This document shows, in pieces, positions 1 through 8,556 of a stretch of DNA of 64,000 bases (position 1 is its first letter; the number at the start of each line of letters is the position of its first letter). The position numbers and the translations under genes are program-made. The notes under the pieces were generated by a model. The model had not been told where the DNA came from, made no database searches, and saw only the letters and a program-made list of their open reading frames with translations. This stretch comes from Auraticoccus monumenti (lineage in GTDB: Bacteria > Actinomycetota > Actinomycetes > Propionibacteriales > Propionibacteriaceae): the NCBI RefSeq assembly GCF_900101785.1, contig NZ_LT629688.1, positions 1,922,001-1,986,000 of the forward strand, read 5' to 3'.

Positions 1-271
1 GCAGGAGGTCGACGAAGAACGGGTTGTTGGTGTCGGGCAGCAGCACCGCGACCGCCAGACCGGTGCCGCCGTTGGAGGGCGCCGACCCGGGGCGCACGTA
101 GCCCAGCTGCTCGGCGACCCGCTCGATCCGGTGGCGGGTGGTGACGTTCACCCGAGCCGGGTGGGACAGCGCCCTGGACACGGTCGACACCGCCACCCCG
201 GCCCCGGCGGCGACGTCGGCCAGGGTCGGTGCTCGGTCGGCTGCGTCGCCGACGGGGGTGTCCACCTCCAC
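1..271 (-). CDS. LacI-family transcriptional regulator (N-terminal part, cut by window edge)
   Basis: Reading on the minus strand from GTG at 271 (or GTG at 265) gives a LacI-type helix-turn-helix: TLADVAAGAGVAVSTVSRAL, then the hinge-region pattern RIERVAEQLGYVRP, then the start of a periplasmic-binding-like sensor domain with the phrase PDTNNPFF. Only about 90 residues are present, because the gene runs off position 1. It is transcribed away from the Gfo/Idh/MocA gene at 529, with an operator-like palindrome (327-338) between them. The family usually represses adjacent sugar genes and responds to a sugar ligand; the ligand cannot be read from this fragment. The exact start is uncertain, as no clear ribosome binding site is visible. 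Confidence 0.88.
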   Translation of the reverse strand, partial: MEVDTPVGDAADRAPTLADVAAGAGVAVSTVSRALSHPARVNVTTRHRIERVAEQLGYVRPGSAPSNGGTGLAVAVLLPDTNNPFFVDLL

Positions 272-326
272 CGGGGAAGTAGAGCACGATGGCAACACGG
301 TGGCAAACATCTACCGCACTTGCCGT

Positions 327-338
327 GCACGCGCTTAC
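327..338. promoter_or_regulatory. LacI-type operator-like palindrome 1
   Basis: GCACGCGCTTAC is an imperfect palindrome centred on CG in the divergent lacI/Gfo intergenic region. It differs at one base from the 12-mer at 2728-2739, which supports a shared operator. Assignment to the LacI protein at 1-271 is inferred from position and the typical CG-centred LacI operator form. Confidence 0.55.
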
Positions 339-528
339 GCTGTCGGGTGATGAGCCACGATGCCGTGCCCTCGTCCGCTGCCGACGCCCTCGCGTCGGCC
401 GCGACGGCGCCAGGTCACGGCTGCCGGCTGAACGGGCTCGACGCCGAGCCCGCGAGCCCGGTGAGCGCCTCCGGCGGCGCGGCCCGCGCCGCCGCCCGAC
501 TGATCAACCACCCTGGAGCGACCCTGCG

Positions 529-1713
529 ATGACCACTCCCTCCCAGCCCACCCGCGTTCTCGTCGTCGGCTGCGGCGTGATCGGCAAGCACCACGCCATC
601 GTGCTGACCCGCCACCCCGCCTTCGAGGTGGTCGGCCTGATCGACCCGGTCCCCGGGCGTGCGGCCGAGACCGCGGCCGCGGTGGTCGAGAACGGCGGGA
701 CGGCCCCGCAGGAGTTCAGCGACATCGCCGCGGCGATGGCCTCCTCCACCCCGCCGGACCTGGCGGCCGTCTGCACCCCCAGCGGGCTCCACGTCGACCA
801 CGCCGACGAGGCCCTGGACGCCGGCCTGCACGTGGTGATCGAGAAGCCGCTGGACGTGACGGTGTCCAAGGGCGCCCGTCTCGCCGAGCGCGCCCGCGAG
901 GCCGCCGGCCGCGGCCAGGTCGTCTCGGTGATCAGCCAGCACCGCTTCGACCCCGGAGCCGTGGCCGTCCGCCGGGCCGTCGACGGCGACGGTCTGGGCA
1001 CCATCACCTGCGCACTGGCGTCGATGGCCTGGTACCGCAGCCAGGGCTACTACGACTCCGGCGACTGGCGCGGCACCTGGGCCCTCGACGGCGGTGGCGC
1101 CGTGATGAACCAGGGCGTGCACACCGTCGACCTGCTCCGCTGGTACCTCGGCCGGCCGGAGGAGGTCTTCGCCCACACCGCCCAGCTGGCCCACGAGCGG
1201 GTCGAGGTGGAGGACACCGCCACCGCGACGGTGCGCTTCGCCTCCGGTGCGCTGGCGACGATCTTCTGCACCACCGCCGCCTACCCGGGCCTGACCACCC
1301 GCGTCCAGGTGCACGGCACCAAGGGCTCGGCCATCATCGACAACGACGAGCTGCGCTACCTGCACTGCGGTGACGGCGAGGCGTCCGACAACCTGCGCGA
1401 GGCCAAGGTGACCGGCAACCAGGCCGAGGCGGCGCTCGAGCAGGTGGAGGAGTTCGGGGGTTCCCGCAACAACGCCGACCGCTTCGTGGCCGGGCACCTG
1501 CGCCAGTACGACGACATCGCCGAGGCCATCCAGCAGGGGCGCGAGCCCCTCGTCACGGTGGAGGAGGCGCTGCTCTCCTCGGCGCTGGTGCGCTCGCTCT
1601 ACGTGTCGGCCACGCTCGGCCAGCCGGTCCGCTTCGACGACGTGCTGTCCGGCGTCCACGACGACGTGCAGCCGGTCGTGCGCGGCGCCCAGCCGGTGGG
1701 GGTGACCGCATGA
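529..1713 (+). CDS. Gfo/Idh/MocA-family NAD(P)-dependent sugar oxidoreductase
   Basis: A 394-aa protein starting at ATG 529 after a GGAG at 514-517. The N-terminal Rossmann motif VVGCGVIGKHH (about residues 13-23) and the EKPLDVT segment near residue 105 are diagnostic of the Gfo/Idh/MocA family. That family oxidises or epimerises sugars and inositols using NAD(P). The C-terminal half has the usual alpha/beta substrate domain, including GGGAVMNQGVHTVDLLRW with the family's His-Asp pair. It overlaps the next gene by 4 bp (ATGA), so the two are translationally coupled. The substrate is unknown. The LacI neighbour and the ABC importer suggest a sugar delivered by that transporter. Confidence 0.93.
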   Translation: MTTPSQPTRVLVVGCGVIGKHHAIVLTRHPAFEVVGLIDPVPGRAAETAAAVVENGGTAPQEFSDIAAAMASSTPPDLAAVCTPSGLHVDHADEALDAGLHVVIEKPLDVTVSKGARLAERAREAAGRGQVVSVISQHRFDPGAVAVRRAVDGDGLGTITCALASMAWYRSQGYYDSGDWRGTWALDGGGAVMNQGVHTVDLLRWYLGRPEEVFAHTAQLAHERVEVEDTATATVRFASGALATIFCTTAAYPGLTTRVQVHGTKGSAIIDNDELRYLHCGDGEASDNLREAKVTGNQAEAALEQVEEFGGSRNNADRFVAGHLRQYDDIAEAIQQGREPLVTVEEALLSSALVRSLYVSATLGQPVRFDDVLSGVHDDVQPVVRGAQPVGVTA

Positions 1714-2552
1714 GGTTCTCCGTCTTCACCGCCTCCACCCCCGAGTGGACGCCGCAGGAGGCCGCCCGCACCCTGGGTGAGCAGGGCTACGACGGCGTCG
1801 AGTGGCGCGTCGTGGACCAGCCCGCCAGCGACGAGGTCGGGTTCTGGCGCGGCAACCGCGCGACCTGGCCGCTGACCGGGCTGGAGGAGTCGGTCGAGGA
1901 GATGGCGAGGGTCAGCCGCGAGGCGGGGCTGGAGATCTCCGGGCTGTGCCCCTACGTCCCCGCCACCTCCCGTGAGGACGTGGAGCGGGTGATCGCGGCC
2001 ACCGCCGCGGTCGGGGCGAAGCAGCTGCGGGTCGGCGTGCCCGGGGTCGGGCCGGGGGAGACCTACCCCGAGGTCTTCCAGAAGGTCCGCGAGGCCTACG
2101 CCTGGGTGGCCGGGCGGGCTGCGGAGCACGGCGTCAAGGCGCTGGTCGAGCTGCACCACCGCACCCTCACCGCCTCGGCCTCGGCCGCGGTGCGACTGCT
2201 TGATGGGCTCGACCCGGACGCGGTGGGTGTCATCCACGACCTCGGCAACCTGATCAACGAGGGTCAGGAGGACCACCGCTGGGCCTTCCAGCTGCTCGGG
2301 CCCTACCTCGCCCACGTCCACGTCAAGAACGCCGCCTGGCACCAGACCGGGACGCGGGAGGACGGGACGGTGGACTGGGAGTTCCGCTGGGCCAGCCTGC
2401 GCGCCGGCCAGGCCGACGTCGGCGGGTACCTCGCCGCGCTGGCCGAGCACGGGTACGACGGCTGGGTCACGGTGGAGGACTTCTCCACCGACCTGCCCCT
2501 GGCCGAGCGCACCGCCGACAACCTGGCCTACCTCCGGTCGCTGCTGTCCTGA
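1710..2552 (+). CDS. Sugar phosphate isomerase/epimerase-like TIM-barrel protein (xylose-isomerase-like)
   Basis: A 280-aa cytoplasmic protein beginning MRFSVFTASTPEWTP, with the EQGYDGVEWR strand typical of AP endonuclease family 2/xylose-isomerase-like barrels. Metal-binding candidates are the Glu in LVELHHRT, the Asp/His in GVIHDLGN, the His pair in AHVHVKN, and the terminal VTVEDFS. Such proteins isomerise, epimerise or dehydrate sugars and inositols, often next to a Gfo/Idh/MocA partner as here. The start codon overlaps the stop of the upstream gene (ATGA). The substrate cannot be deduced. Confidence 0.88.
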   Translation: MRFSVFTASTPEWTPQEAARTLGEQGYDGVEWRVVDQPASDEVGFWRGNRATWPLTGLEESVEEMARVSREAGLEISGLCPYVPATSREDVERVIAATAAVGAKQLRVGVPGVGPGETYPEVFQKVREAYAWVAGRAAEHGVKALVELHHRTLTASASAAVRLLDGLDPDAVGVIHDLGNLINEGQEDHRWAFQLLGPYLAHVHVKNAAWHQTGTREDGTVDWEFRWASLRAGQADVGGYLAALAEHGYDGWVTVEDFSTDLPLAERTADNLAYLRSLLS

Positions 2553-2573
2553 ACCGGCCCCGGGTGGCAGGCG

Positions 2574-2601
2574 TTGACAACAATTTGCCGCAAACGCTTG
2601 C
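2574..2601 (+). promoter_or_regulatory. Promoter element with LacI-type operator-like palindrome 2
   Basis: The 156-bp gap before the ABC permease gene holds a TTGACA (-35-like, 2574-2579) followed by GCAAACGCTTGC (2590-2601), a CG-centred palindrome matching at 5 of 6 pairs. No convincing -10 is visible at the standard spacing, so the promoter part is tentative. A repressor at 2590-2601 would sit in the spacer region. The operator resembles those at 327, 2728 and 10929. Confidence 0.55.
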
Positions 2602-2708
2602 CACCCGGCCCGGTTTGGGTTTGACTGACGACACCTCGGCGCCGACGGCCCGCCTGTGACGGGCCGAGTGTGACACGAGACGACCTTCGACGAAGCAGGT
2701 GAATGAAC

Positions 2709-3707
2709 ATGGCGCTCGACCAATCAAGCAAGCGCTTACGACCAGCCGGTCGGCCGCAGCCGGATCCTTCCGGCCCGGGCACGGCGACCGTCGCCCGTCC
2801 CAGCGCCATGACGCGGTTGTCCCGGGACAAGCTCCTGGTCCTGCTGGGTCTGCCGGGGGCGATCGCGCTGCTGATGTTCCAGTACGTCCCGCTGCTGGGC
2901 AACGTGATCGCCTTCCAGGACTACCAGCCCTACCTGGGCATCGGTGAGTCGGAGTTCGTGGGGCTGACCAACTTCTCGTTCCTGTTCGACGGGAACCAGG
3001 AGTTCCTCACCGCGCTCTACAACACCATCATCCTGACCATCATCCAGACGGTGCTGGTCTTCCCGGTGCCGCTGGTGCTGGCCCTGCTGCTGAACAGCCT
3101 GGCGGGGGAGAAGCTCAAGCGGCTGATGCAGTCGATCCTCTACCTGCCCCACTTCCTGTCCTGGGTCATCGTGGTGTCGCTGTTCCAGCAGATGCTCGGC
3201 AACGCGGGGATGCTCAACACGTTCCTGCTCCAGAACGGCTTCTCGATCGTGGAGGTCATCGGGGTGCCGGACCTCTTCAAGGCCCTGCTGACCGCCCAGG
3301 TGATCTGGAAGGACGCCGGCTGGGGGACGATCATCTTCCTCGCCGCCATCTCCCGGATCGACCAGGAGCAGTACGAGGCGGCCGCGGTGGACGGCGCGAA
3401 CTCCTGGAAGCGGATGCTCCACATCACGCTGCCGGCCATCAAGGGGCTGTTCATCCTGCTGCTCATCCTGCGCCTCGGCAACAGCCTGTCGGTCGGGTTC
3501 GAGCAGATCATCCTGCAGCAGGGGCCCGTGGGCATCCCGGCCAGCGAGGTGCTGGACACCTACGTGTTCAACAACGGGATCATCGGCGGCGAGTGGGGTC
3601 TGTCGACCGCGGTCGGCCTGATCAAGGGCGTCGTCGGGGTCCTGCTAGTGATCGGGGCCAACAAGCTGGCCCACGTGTTCGGCGAGAGAGGGGTGTACGA
3701 GAAGTGA
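2709..3707 (+). CDS. ABC transporter permease, LplB/carbohydrate CUT1 type
   Basis: An inner-membrane permease of 332 aa. ATG 2709 is preferred over ATG 2703 because AGGTGA (2697-2702) lies six bases before it. A charged 30-40 residue N-terminal tail precedes about six hydrophobic segments, beginning at LVLLGLPGAIALLMFQYVPL. The cytoplasmic EAA loop reads EAAAVDGANSWKRMLHITLP, the docking site for the ATPase. The LplB/YtcP group usually pairs with long lipoproteins of the type encoded downstream and imports complex oligosaccharides. Its first codons contain the operator-like palindrome 2728-2739. It overlaps the second permease by GTGA. No ATPase gene is in the window, so a shared MsmK-like ATPase elsewhere is likely. 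Confidence 0.92.
   Translation: MALDQSSKRLRPAGRPQPDPSGPGTATVARPSAMTRLSRDKLLVLLGLPGAIALLMFQYVPLLGNVIAFQDYQPYLGIGESEFVGLTNFSFLFDGNQEFLTALYNTIILTIIQTVLVFPVPLVLALLLNSLAGEKLKRLMQSILYLPHFLSWVIVVSLFQQMLGNAGMLNTFLLQNGFSIVEVIGVPDLFKALLTAQVIWKDAGWGTIIFLAAISRIDQEQYEAAAVDGANSWKRMLHITLPAIKGLFILLLILRLGNSLSVGFEQIILQQGPVGIPASEVLDTYVFNNGIIGGEWGLSTAVGLIKGVVGVLLVIGANKLAHVFGERGVYEK
2728..2739. promoter_or_regulatory. LacI-type operator-like palindrome 3, inside the permease reading frame
   Basis: GCAAGCGCTTAC is a CG-centred palindrome with 5 of 6 pairs matching. It lies within the first 11 codons of the permease gene, 138 bp from the palindrome at 2590-2601 (centre to centre). This spacing fits a looping or roadblock arrangement, but that is inference. 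Confidence 0.5.
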
Positions 3708-4645
3708 GCACAGACCAGGCGACCATCGGTGACGACACCGTCCGCCCCGAGACGGCCAGCGGGCGACCGGTCTGGATGGAGAAGCCCAGCCCGCTCGTCC
3801 GCGTCCTCAAGTTCCTCGCGCTCGGTGTCTCCGTCGCGCTCGTGATCATCCCCTTCTGGTCGATCATCGCCACCTCGATCGCCAGCCAGGAGACCATCAA
3901 CGCCGCCGCCGGTGGCATGGTGATGTGGCCCGGCGGGATCGACCTCACCTCCTACCAGGCGGTGCTGTCCGGTGGCGTGGTCACCCGGGCGATGGTCATC
4001 TCGATCCTGATCACGGTGATCGGCACCCTGCTCTCGCTGGCCACCACGGCGGGTCTGGCCTACTGGCTCTCCCGGCCCCGTTCGTTCGGGTCCAAGCCGA
4101 TGCTGATCCTGCTGCTCGGCGCCGTGCTGTTCACCCCGGGTCTGATCCCCACCTACCTGGTGGTCAAGGAGCTGGGCCTGCTGGACAGCTACTGGTCGCT
4201 GATCCTCCCGGTCATGATCAACGCCTTCAACGTGATCGTGATGCGGGCCTTCTTCCAGGAGCTGCCGCAGGAGCTGTTCGAGTCCGCCGCCATCGACGGG
4301 GCCTCGAGCGCGACCATCCTGTTCAAGATCGTGCTGCCGCTGTCCAAGGCCGTGCTGGCGGTCGTCGGCCTGTTCTACGCCGTCGCCTACTGGAACGCCT
4401 TCTTCAACGCGCTGCTCTACATCCAGTCCACCGACAAGTGGCCGATGGCCCTGGTGCTGCGGACCTACGTGGTCAACCAGACCTCCATCGGCGGCGACCA
4501 GCTGGGTGCCACGGAGGCGCTGCCACCGCAGCTCTCGCTGCAGATGGCCATCCTGGTCATCGCCGTCGTGCCCATCCTGCTGGTCTACCCCTTCATCCAG
4601 CGCCACTTCGCCAAGGGCGTGATGATCGGCGCCGTCAAGGGCTGA
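3704..4645 (+). CDS. ABC transporter permease, YtcP/carbohydrate CUT1 type
   Basis: The second integral-membrane subunit, 313 aa, starting at GTG 3704 inside the stop of the first permease (GTGA). Hydrophobic segments begin around VLKFLALGVSVALVIIPFW. The EAA loop is ESAAIDGASSATILFKIVLP, and the C-terminus HFAKGVMIGAVKG is characteristic of this permease group. It forms a heterodimer with the upstream permease, and the lipoprotein encoded 74 bp downstream delivers substrate. The whole arrangement is the LplB-YtcP-lipoprotein type of carbohydrate importer. Confidence 0.93.
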   Translation: MSTDQATIGDDTVRPETASGRPVWMEKPSPLVRVLKFLALGVSVALVIIPFWSIIATSIASQETINAAAGGMVMWPGGIDLTSYQAVLSGGVVTRAMVISILITVIGTLLSLATTAGLAYWLSRPRSFGSKPMLILLLGAVLFTPGLIPTYLVVKELGLLDSYWSLILPVMINAFNVIVMRAFFQELPQELFESAAIDGASSATILFKIVLPLSKAVLAVVGLFYAVAYWNAFFNALLYIQSTDKWPMALVLRTYVVNQTSIGGDQLGATEALPPQLSLQMAILVIAVVPILLVYPFIQRHFAKGVMIGAVKG

Positions 4646-4719
4646 CCGTCGTCGCACCACCGACCCACACCTACCCAACGCTGGACCAATAGTCGTACCC
4701 CCGGATCGAGGAGGATCCC

Positions 4720-6378
4720 ATGTCACCCGCAGCCTTCACCCGTCGTCAGGTGCTCGCAGGCGCCGGCAGCTCCGCCCTGCTGGTAGGCCTCGGCCTCACC
4801 GGCTGCGGCGGTGGCGGCAACGCCGAGCAGAACTCGGCCGCCGTCAACACCGCCGTGCAGCTCCCCACCTACACCCCCTACACCGGGCTGACCCCCGACC
4901 TTCCCGCCACCGAGCAGGGCGTCGACGCGGCCTTCCGCACCTTCCCGAGCGAGAACCCGAAGTCGGTCCCCGAGGCGCCGGGCTCGGGCGCGGTGGTCAC
5001 CGCGCTGGCCAACATCTACTTCGCCGTGCCGCCGGGCCCCGACAGCAACCCCTACTGGAAGGGGCTGAACGAGCGGATGAACGCCGACCTGCAGCTGCAG
5101 ATGGTCAGCGCCGCCGACTACCCCCAGAAGTTCGCCACCACCATCGCCGGCAACGACCTGCCCGACATGGTGCAGACCCCGAACGGCTCCCCGCCCCCGG
5201 TGCCGAACCTGCCGCAGCTGCTGGAGCGTCGCTTCACCGACCTCACCGAGTACCTGTCCGGGGACGCCATCAACGAGTACCCGAACCTGGCCAACATCCC
5301 GACCCGTTCCTGGCGCTCGGCCATCTACAACGGCGGCATCTACGGCGTGCCGATCGCCCGTGGCGCGATCGGCTCCTACCAGTTCATCCGCAAGGACCTC
5401 TTCGACGAGGTCGGGGCTCCGACCGAGCCCAAGAGCTACGAGGAGTTCCTCGAGGCCTGCAAGGCGCTGACCGACCCGGCCAAGCGCCGGTGGGCGCTCG
5501 GGATCAGCGGGCAGGTGCGCAACATCCTGGGACGGATGAACGCCGAGCCCAACGTCTGGCGCGAGGAGGGTGGCCAGTTCACCCACCGCTACGAGACCGA
5601 GGAGTACGCCCAGACGATCCGCGACTACAAGGAGCTGTGGGACGCCGGCGTCATCCACCCCGACGCCTTCAACCCGGCTAACCCCTTCAAGCAGCTGTTC
5701 AACGCCGGCACCATCGCCATCACCGACGACGGCTACCCGGGCTGGAACCAGTACATCCTGGACAACGCGTCCAACCCCGACTTCGAGCTGGCTCTGATGC
5801 CGAGCCACCTGCGCGACGGCGGCGGGCTCGCCCCGTGGACCTACGGCAGCGGCGTCTTCTCCATCACCCTGCTCACGCAGACCGAGGACCCGGAGCAGAT
5901 CAAGGAGCGGCTGCGCATCCTCAACTACCTCGCTGCCCCGTTCGGTACCGAGGAGTACCTGTACCGCGTGTACGGCGAGGAGGGCGTGGACCACGAGAAG
6001 GACGGTGAGGGCAACCCGGTGCTGACCAAGACGGGCCAGACCAACACCGTGCTGCCGATCCGCTACCTGTCCGACAGCCCGTACACGATCTACCAGCCCG
6101 GACGCCCCGACGACGCGGACACCCAGCACGCCTACCAGTCGCTGGAGATCCCCACCGGTCAGGACAACCCGGCGGTCGGTCTGTACTCCGACACCGCGGC
6201 CAGCGAGAACGCCACCGCGGACAAGAAGCTCACCGACGCGGTCAACGAGATCGTCCAGGGGCGCCAGCCGATGGACTCGCTGACCGCCGTCATCGACACC
6301 TGGCGCAACGCCGTCGGCGACAAGATGCGCCAGGAGTACCAGGACCAGCTGCAGGGCGGCAGCGCGGCCCCGCGCTGA
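4720..6378 (+). CDS. Extracellular solute-binding lipoprotein (LplA/YtcQ type), Tat-like signal
   Basis: A 552-aa binding protein with strong ribosome binding site GAGGAGGA upstream of ATG 4720. The N-terminus has a twin-arginine-like motif TRRQVLAG, a hydrophobic stretch and lipobox GLTGC, so it is probably exported and lipid-anchored at about Cys29. The length exceeds typical 420-450-aa sugar-binding proteins and fits the LplA/YtcQ group paired with LplB/YtcP permeases, which tend to bind complex glycans. It contains aromatic-rich stretches such as GYPGWNQYI. A 13-bp perfect hairpin follows its stop codon (6392-6423) and may raise the abundance of this cistron over the downstream one. Confidence 0.92.
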   Translation: MSPAAFTRRQVLAGAGSSALLVGLGLTGCGGGGNAEQNSAAVNTAVQLPTYTPYTGLTPDLPATEQGVDAAFRTFPSENPKSVPEAPGSGAVVTALANIYFAVPPGPDSNPYWKGLNERMNADLQLQMVSAADYPQKFATTIAGNDLPDMVQTPNGSPPPVPNLPQLLERRFTDLTEYLSGDAINEYPNLANIPTRSWRSAIYNGGIYGVPIARGAIGSYQFIRKDLFDEVGAPTEPKSYEEFLEACKALTDPAKRRWALGISGQVRNILGRMNAEPNVWREEGGQFTHRYETEEYAQTIRDYKELWDAGVIHPDAFNPANPFKQLFNAGTIAITDDGYPGWNQYILDNASNPDFELALMPSHLRDGGGLAPWTYGSGVFSITLLTQTEDPEQIKERLRILNYLAAPFGTEEYLYRVYGEEGVDHEKDGEGNPVLTKTGQTNTVLPIRYLSDSPYTIYQPGRPDDADTQHAYQSLEIPTGQDNPAVGLYSDTAASENATADKKLTDAVNEIVQGRQPMDSLTAVIDTWRNAVGDKMRQEYQDQLQGGSAAPR

Positions 6379-6391
6379 CCGAGCACCACCA

Positions 6392-6423
6392 CCCGCGGGT
6401 GCCCCTCACCGGGCACCCGCGGG
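6392..6423 (+). terminator. Intra-operon stem-loop between binding-protein gene and DUF2264 gene
   Basis: The 13-bp perfect arms 6392-6404 and 6411-6423 enclose loop CTCACC. No U-tract follows. The DUF2264 ribosome binding site starts only six bases later, so this is likelier a partial terminator or mRNA-stabilising element than a full operon end. Confidence 0.7.
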
Positions 6424-6441
6424 CCCCCGAGGAGGACTGAC

Positions 6442-8340
6442 GTGGCGACCGACGACGCACCGACCGGAGGTGGCCTCGCCGCGGCGGTGGCCGCCCTCCC
6501 GCGGGACAGCACCCGTTCCCCGCGGACGGGGTGGACCCGTCAGCACCACGAGCAGGTGGCCGACCGGTCGCTGCTGGCGCTGCGGCGCTGGGCCAGCCCG
6601 GGGCGGGGCCGGATCGACCTGCCGGGCCCGGCCTCGCGGGCCGGCCGGGCCAGTGACGGGCTGGAGGGCTTCGCCCGCTCCTTCATGGCGGCCGGCTTCC
6701 GCCTCGCCGGCTCGACGGCCGACCCCCACGACCACGCCGGCTTCTACGCCGCCGGTCTGGCGGCCGGCTCCGACCCCTCGGCCCCGGACCGCTGGCCCAC
6801 GCTGACGGAGACCCCGCAGGCCCGGGTCGAGGCGGCGGCGGTGGCCATCGCGCTGCACGAGTCCCGGGCCCAGGTCTGGGACCACCTCGACCCCGGGGTG
6901 CAGGAGCGGGTGGTGGAGTGGCTGGCCGGCTCCCTCGGAGCCCGCTACGGGGACAGCAACTGGCGCTGGTTCCAGAACGTCACCCAGGCCTTCCTCCGCT
7001 CGGTCGGTGGTCCCTGGGACGCGGCTGAGGTCGAGGCGAACCTGGACTTCCTCGACGGCTGCTACCTGGGTGAGGGCTGGTACAGCGACGGCCGCCCGGA
7101 CGGCCGCTCGGGCAACGTGGACTGGTACAACCCGTGGGTGATGCAGCTCTTCCCGCTGTGGTGGTGCCGCATCCTCGGTGCGGACGCGCCCGTGGACCGG
7201 CTGGAGGTCTACCGCCGCCGGATGGCGGACCTGCTGCCGGACCTGGTCGGGCTCTTCGGGGTCGACGGCGCCCCGCTCTTCCAGGGCCGCTCGCTGGTGT
7301 ACCGCTTCGCCACCACCGGCGCGCTCTGGGCCGGTCCGGTCTTCGGGCTCGACGCCGTCGCCCCGGGCCGGGTGCGCGAGGTGGGGAGCGCGACCCTGCG
7401 CCACTTCGTCGAGCACGGCGCCTACGACGAGCACGACCTGCTCAGCCTCGGCTGGTTCGGGCGCCACGAGCCGATGCGCCAGCCCTACTCCGGACCGGGC
7501 TCGCCCTACTGGTCGAGCCTCGGGTTCGCCGGGCTGGTGCTGCCGGCCGAGCACCCGGTGTGGAGCGACCCCGAGCCCGACGGGGCCCCGGCCGAGGTGA
7601 CGACACCGGTGTGGCCGGTGGGCTGGCTGGTGGGGCAGCACCGCGACGGCATCGTCCGGGTGGTCAACCACGGCGTGGACCACTCCGGCGCCGATCCCGG
7701 TCCCGAGGACCCGATGTACTGCCGGCTGGCCTACTCCACAGCCACCGGGCCGGTCCCCAGCAGCCCCCTGCCCGGGCTGGCTCCGGTCGACAACCTGGCC
7801 GCGCTGCGGGGCGGGCAGGGCCGCTGGTCGCAGCGACGTCCGCTCGAGCTGACCGGCGTCGACGGTCGGCAGGCCTCGAGCGAGCACCGTGTGGTCTACC
7901 TCGGCGCCGACGGCGAGCTCGAACCGGTCGGCGGGGGAGCCGTGCTGCAGACCTGGTCGGTCCTCCGTGGACCGGTCGAGGTGCGTCTGGTCCGGCTCCG
8001 CGCCGACGAGGGCCCGCTCGCCGAGCCGGCCGCCCTGGTGCTGTCGGGCTGGGCGACCCCGACCCGTGACGTCGTCCGGGCACCCGCGGTGAGCGCGGTC
8101 GTCCCGCTGATGGGCGGCCTGCGGACCGGGGAGTCGGTGCACGAGGAGGAGAACCCCTTCGGGTCCGCGCTCCGCGTGCCCTGGGCGGAGACCTCCGCAC
8201 CGGTGCGGCCCGGCGACGTCCACGCCGTCGCGGTGGTGCTCGCCGAGGAGGAACCCGAGCTGCCCGAGCTGCTGCTGCAGGACGGGGTGGCCGAGGTGCG
8301 CTGGCCCGACGGCGAGCGCGACGTCGTCGACCTGACCTGA
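6442..8340 (+). CDS. DUF2264 family protein
   Basis: A 632-aa protein starting at GTG 6442 behind GAGGAGGA. The first ~400 residues match the DUF2264 pattern as I know it: DGLEGFARSF near residue 75, the NWRWFQN segment near residue 175, NVDWYNPWVMQLFPLWW near residue 230, and GRSLVYRF near residue 285. These resemble the helical toroid of polysaccharide lyase or heparinase-like proteins. The remainder looks beta-rich. No signal peptide is evident, so it is probably cytoplasmic. DUF2264 genes commonly sit in plant-glycan utilisation loci with LplB/YtcP importers; the biochemical activity is not established to my knowledge. It ends the operon. Confidence 0.82.
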   Translation: MATDDAPTGGGLAAAVAALPRDSTRSPRTGWTRQHHEQVADRSLLALRRWASPGRGRIDLPGPASRAGRASDGLEGFARSFMAAGFRLAGSTADPHDHAGFYAAGLAAGSDPSAPDRWPTLTETPQARVEAAAVAIALHESRAQVWDHLDPGVQERVVEWLAGSLGARYGDSNWRWFQNVTQAFLRSVGGPWDAAEVEANLDFLDGCYLGEGWYSDGRPDGRSGNVDWYNPWVMQLFPLWWCRILGADAPVDRLEVYRRRMADLLPDLVGLFGVDGAPLFQGRSLVYRFATTGALWAGPVFGLDAVAPGRVREVGSATLRHFVEHGAYDEHDLLSLGWFGRHEPMRQPYSGPGSPYWSSLGFAGLVLPAEHPVWSDPEPDGAPAEVTTPVWPVGWLVGQHRDGIVRVVNHGVDHSGADPGPEDPMYCRLAYSTATGPVPSSPLPGLAPVDNLAALRGGQGRWSQRRPLELTGVDGRQASSEHRVVYLGADGELEPVGGGAVLQTWSVLRGPVEVRLVRLRADEGPLAEPAALVLSGWATPTRDVVRAPAVSAVVPLMGGLRTGESVHEEENPFGSALRVPWAETSAPVRPGDVHAVAVVLAEEEPELPELLLQDGVAEVRWPDGERDVVDLT

Positions 8341-8416
8341 CCCGACCCGAGCGCACCCTTTCCGCCGCGCCCGCGCGCCGGCCTCCGCCCCTTGCTCCGT
8401 GAACCAACCCCGCGCG

Positions 8417-8490
8417 GCCCGGCGCGGCCCGATGCCGCCCGGCCCGGCCCGATGCCGCCCGGCCCGGCCCGATGCCGCCCGGCCCGGCCC
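8417..8490. repeat. 20-bp GC-rich tandem repeat (about 3.5 units)
   Basis: The unit GGCCCGGCCCGATGCCGCCC recurs with a 20-bp period from about 8421, immediately downstream of the DUF2264 gene and before the larger array at 8557. It lies in non-coding DNA. No function is evident. Confidence 0.75.
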
Positions 8491-8556
8491 GGCGCGATCG
8501 CGTCCCCGTGCCGCGGCCCGGCGCGACGCGATCGCGTCCCCGCTCGCCTCCCACGT

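Noticed and set aside
2574-2610. Complete sigma-70 promoter before the ABC permease gene
   Set aside because: TTGACA is present but no acceptable -10 is seen at 16-18 bp spacing, so only the operator and a possible -35 are claimed.
2647-2665. GGCCCG/CGGGCC hairpin in the permease leader as a riboswitch or attenuator
   Set aside because: A six-base stem is expected by chance at this GC content, and no conserved aptamer pattern is seen.
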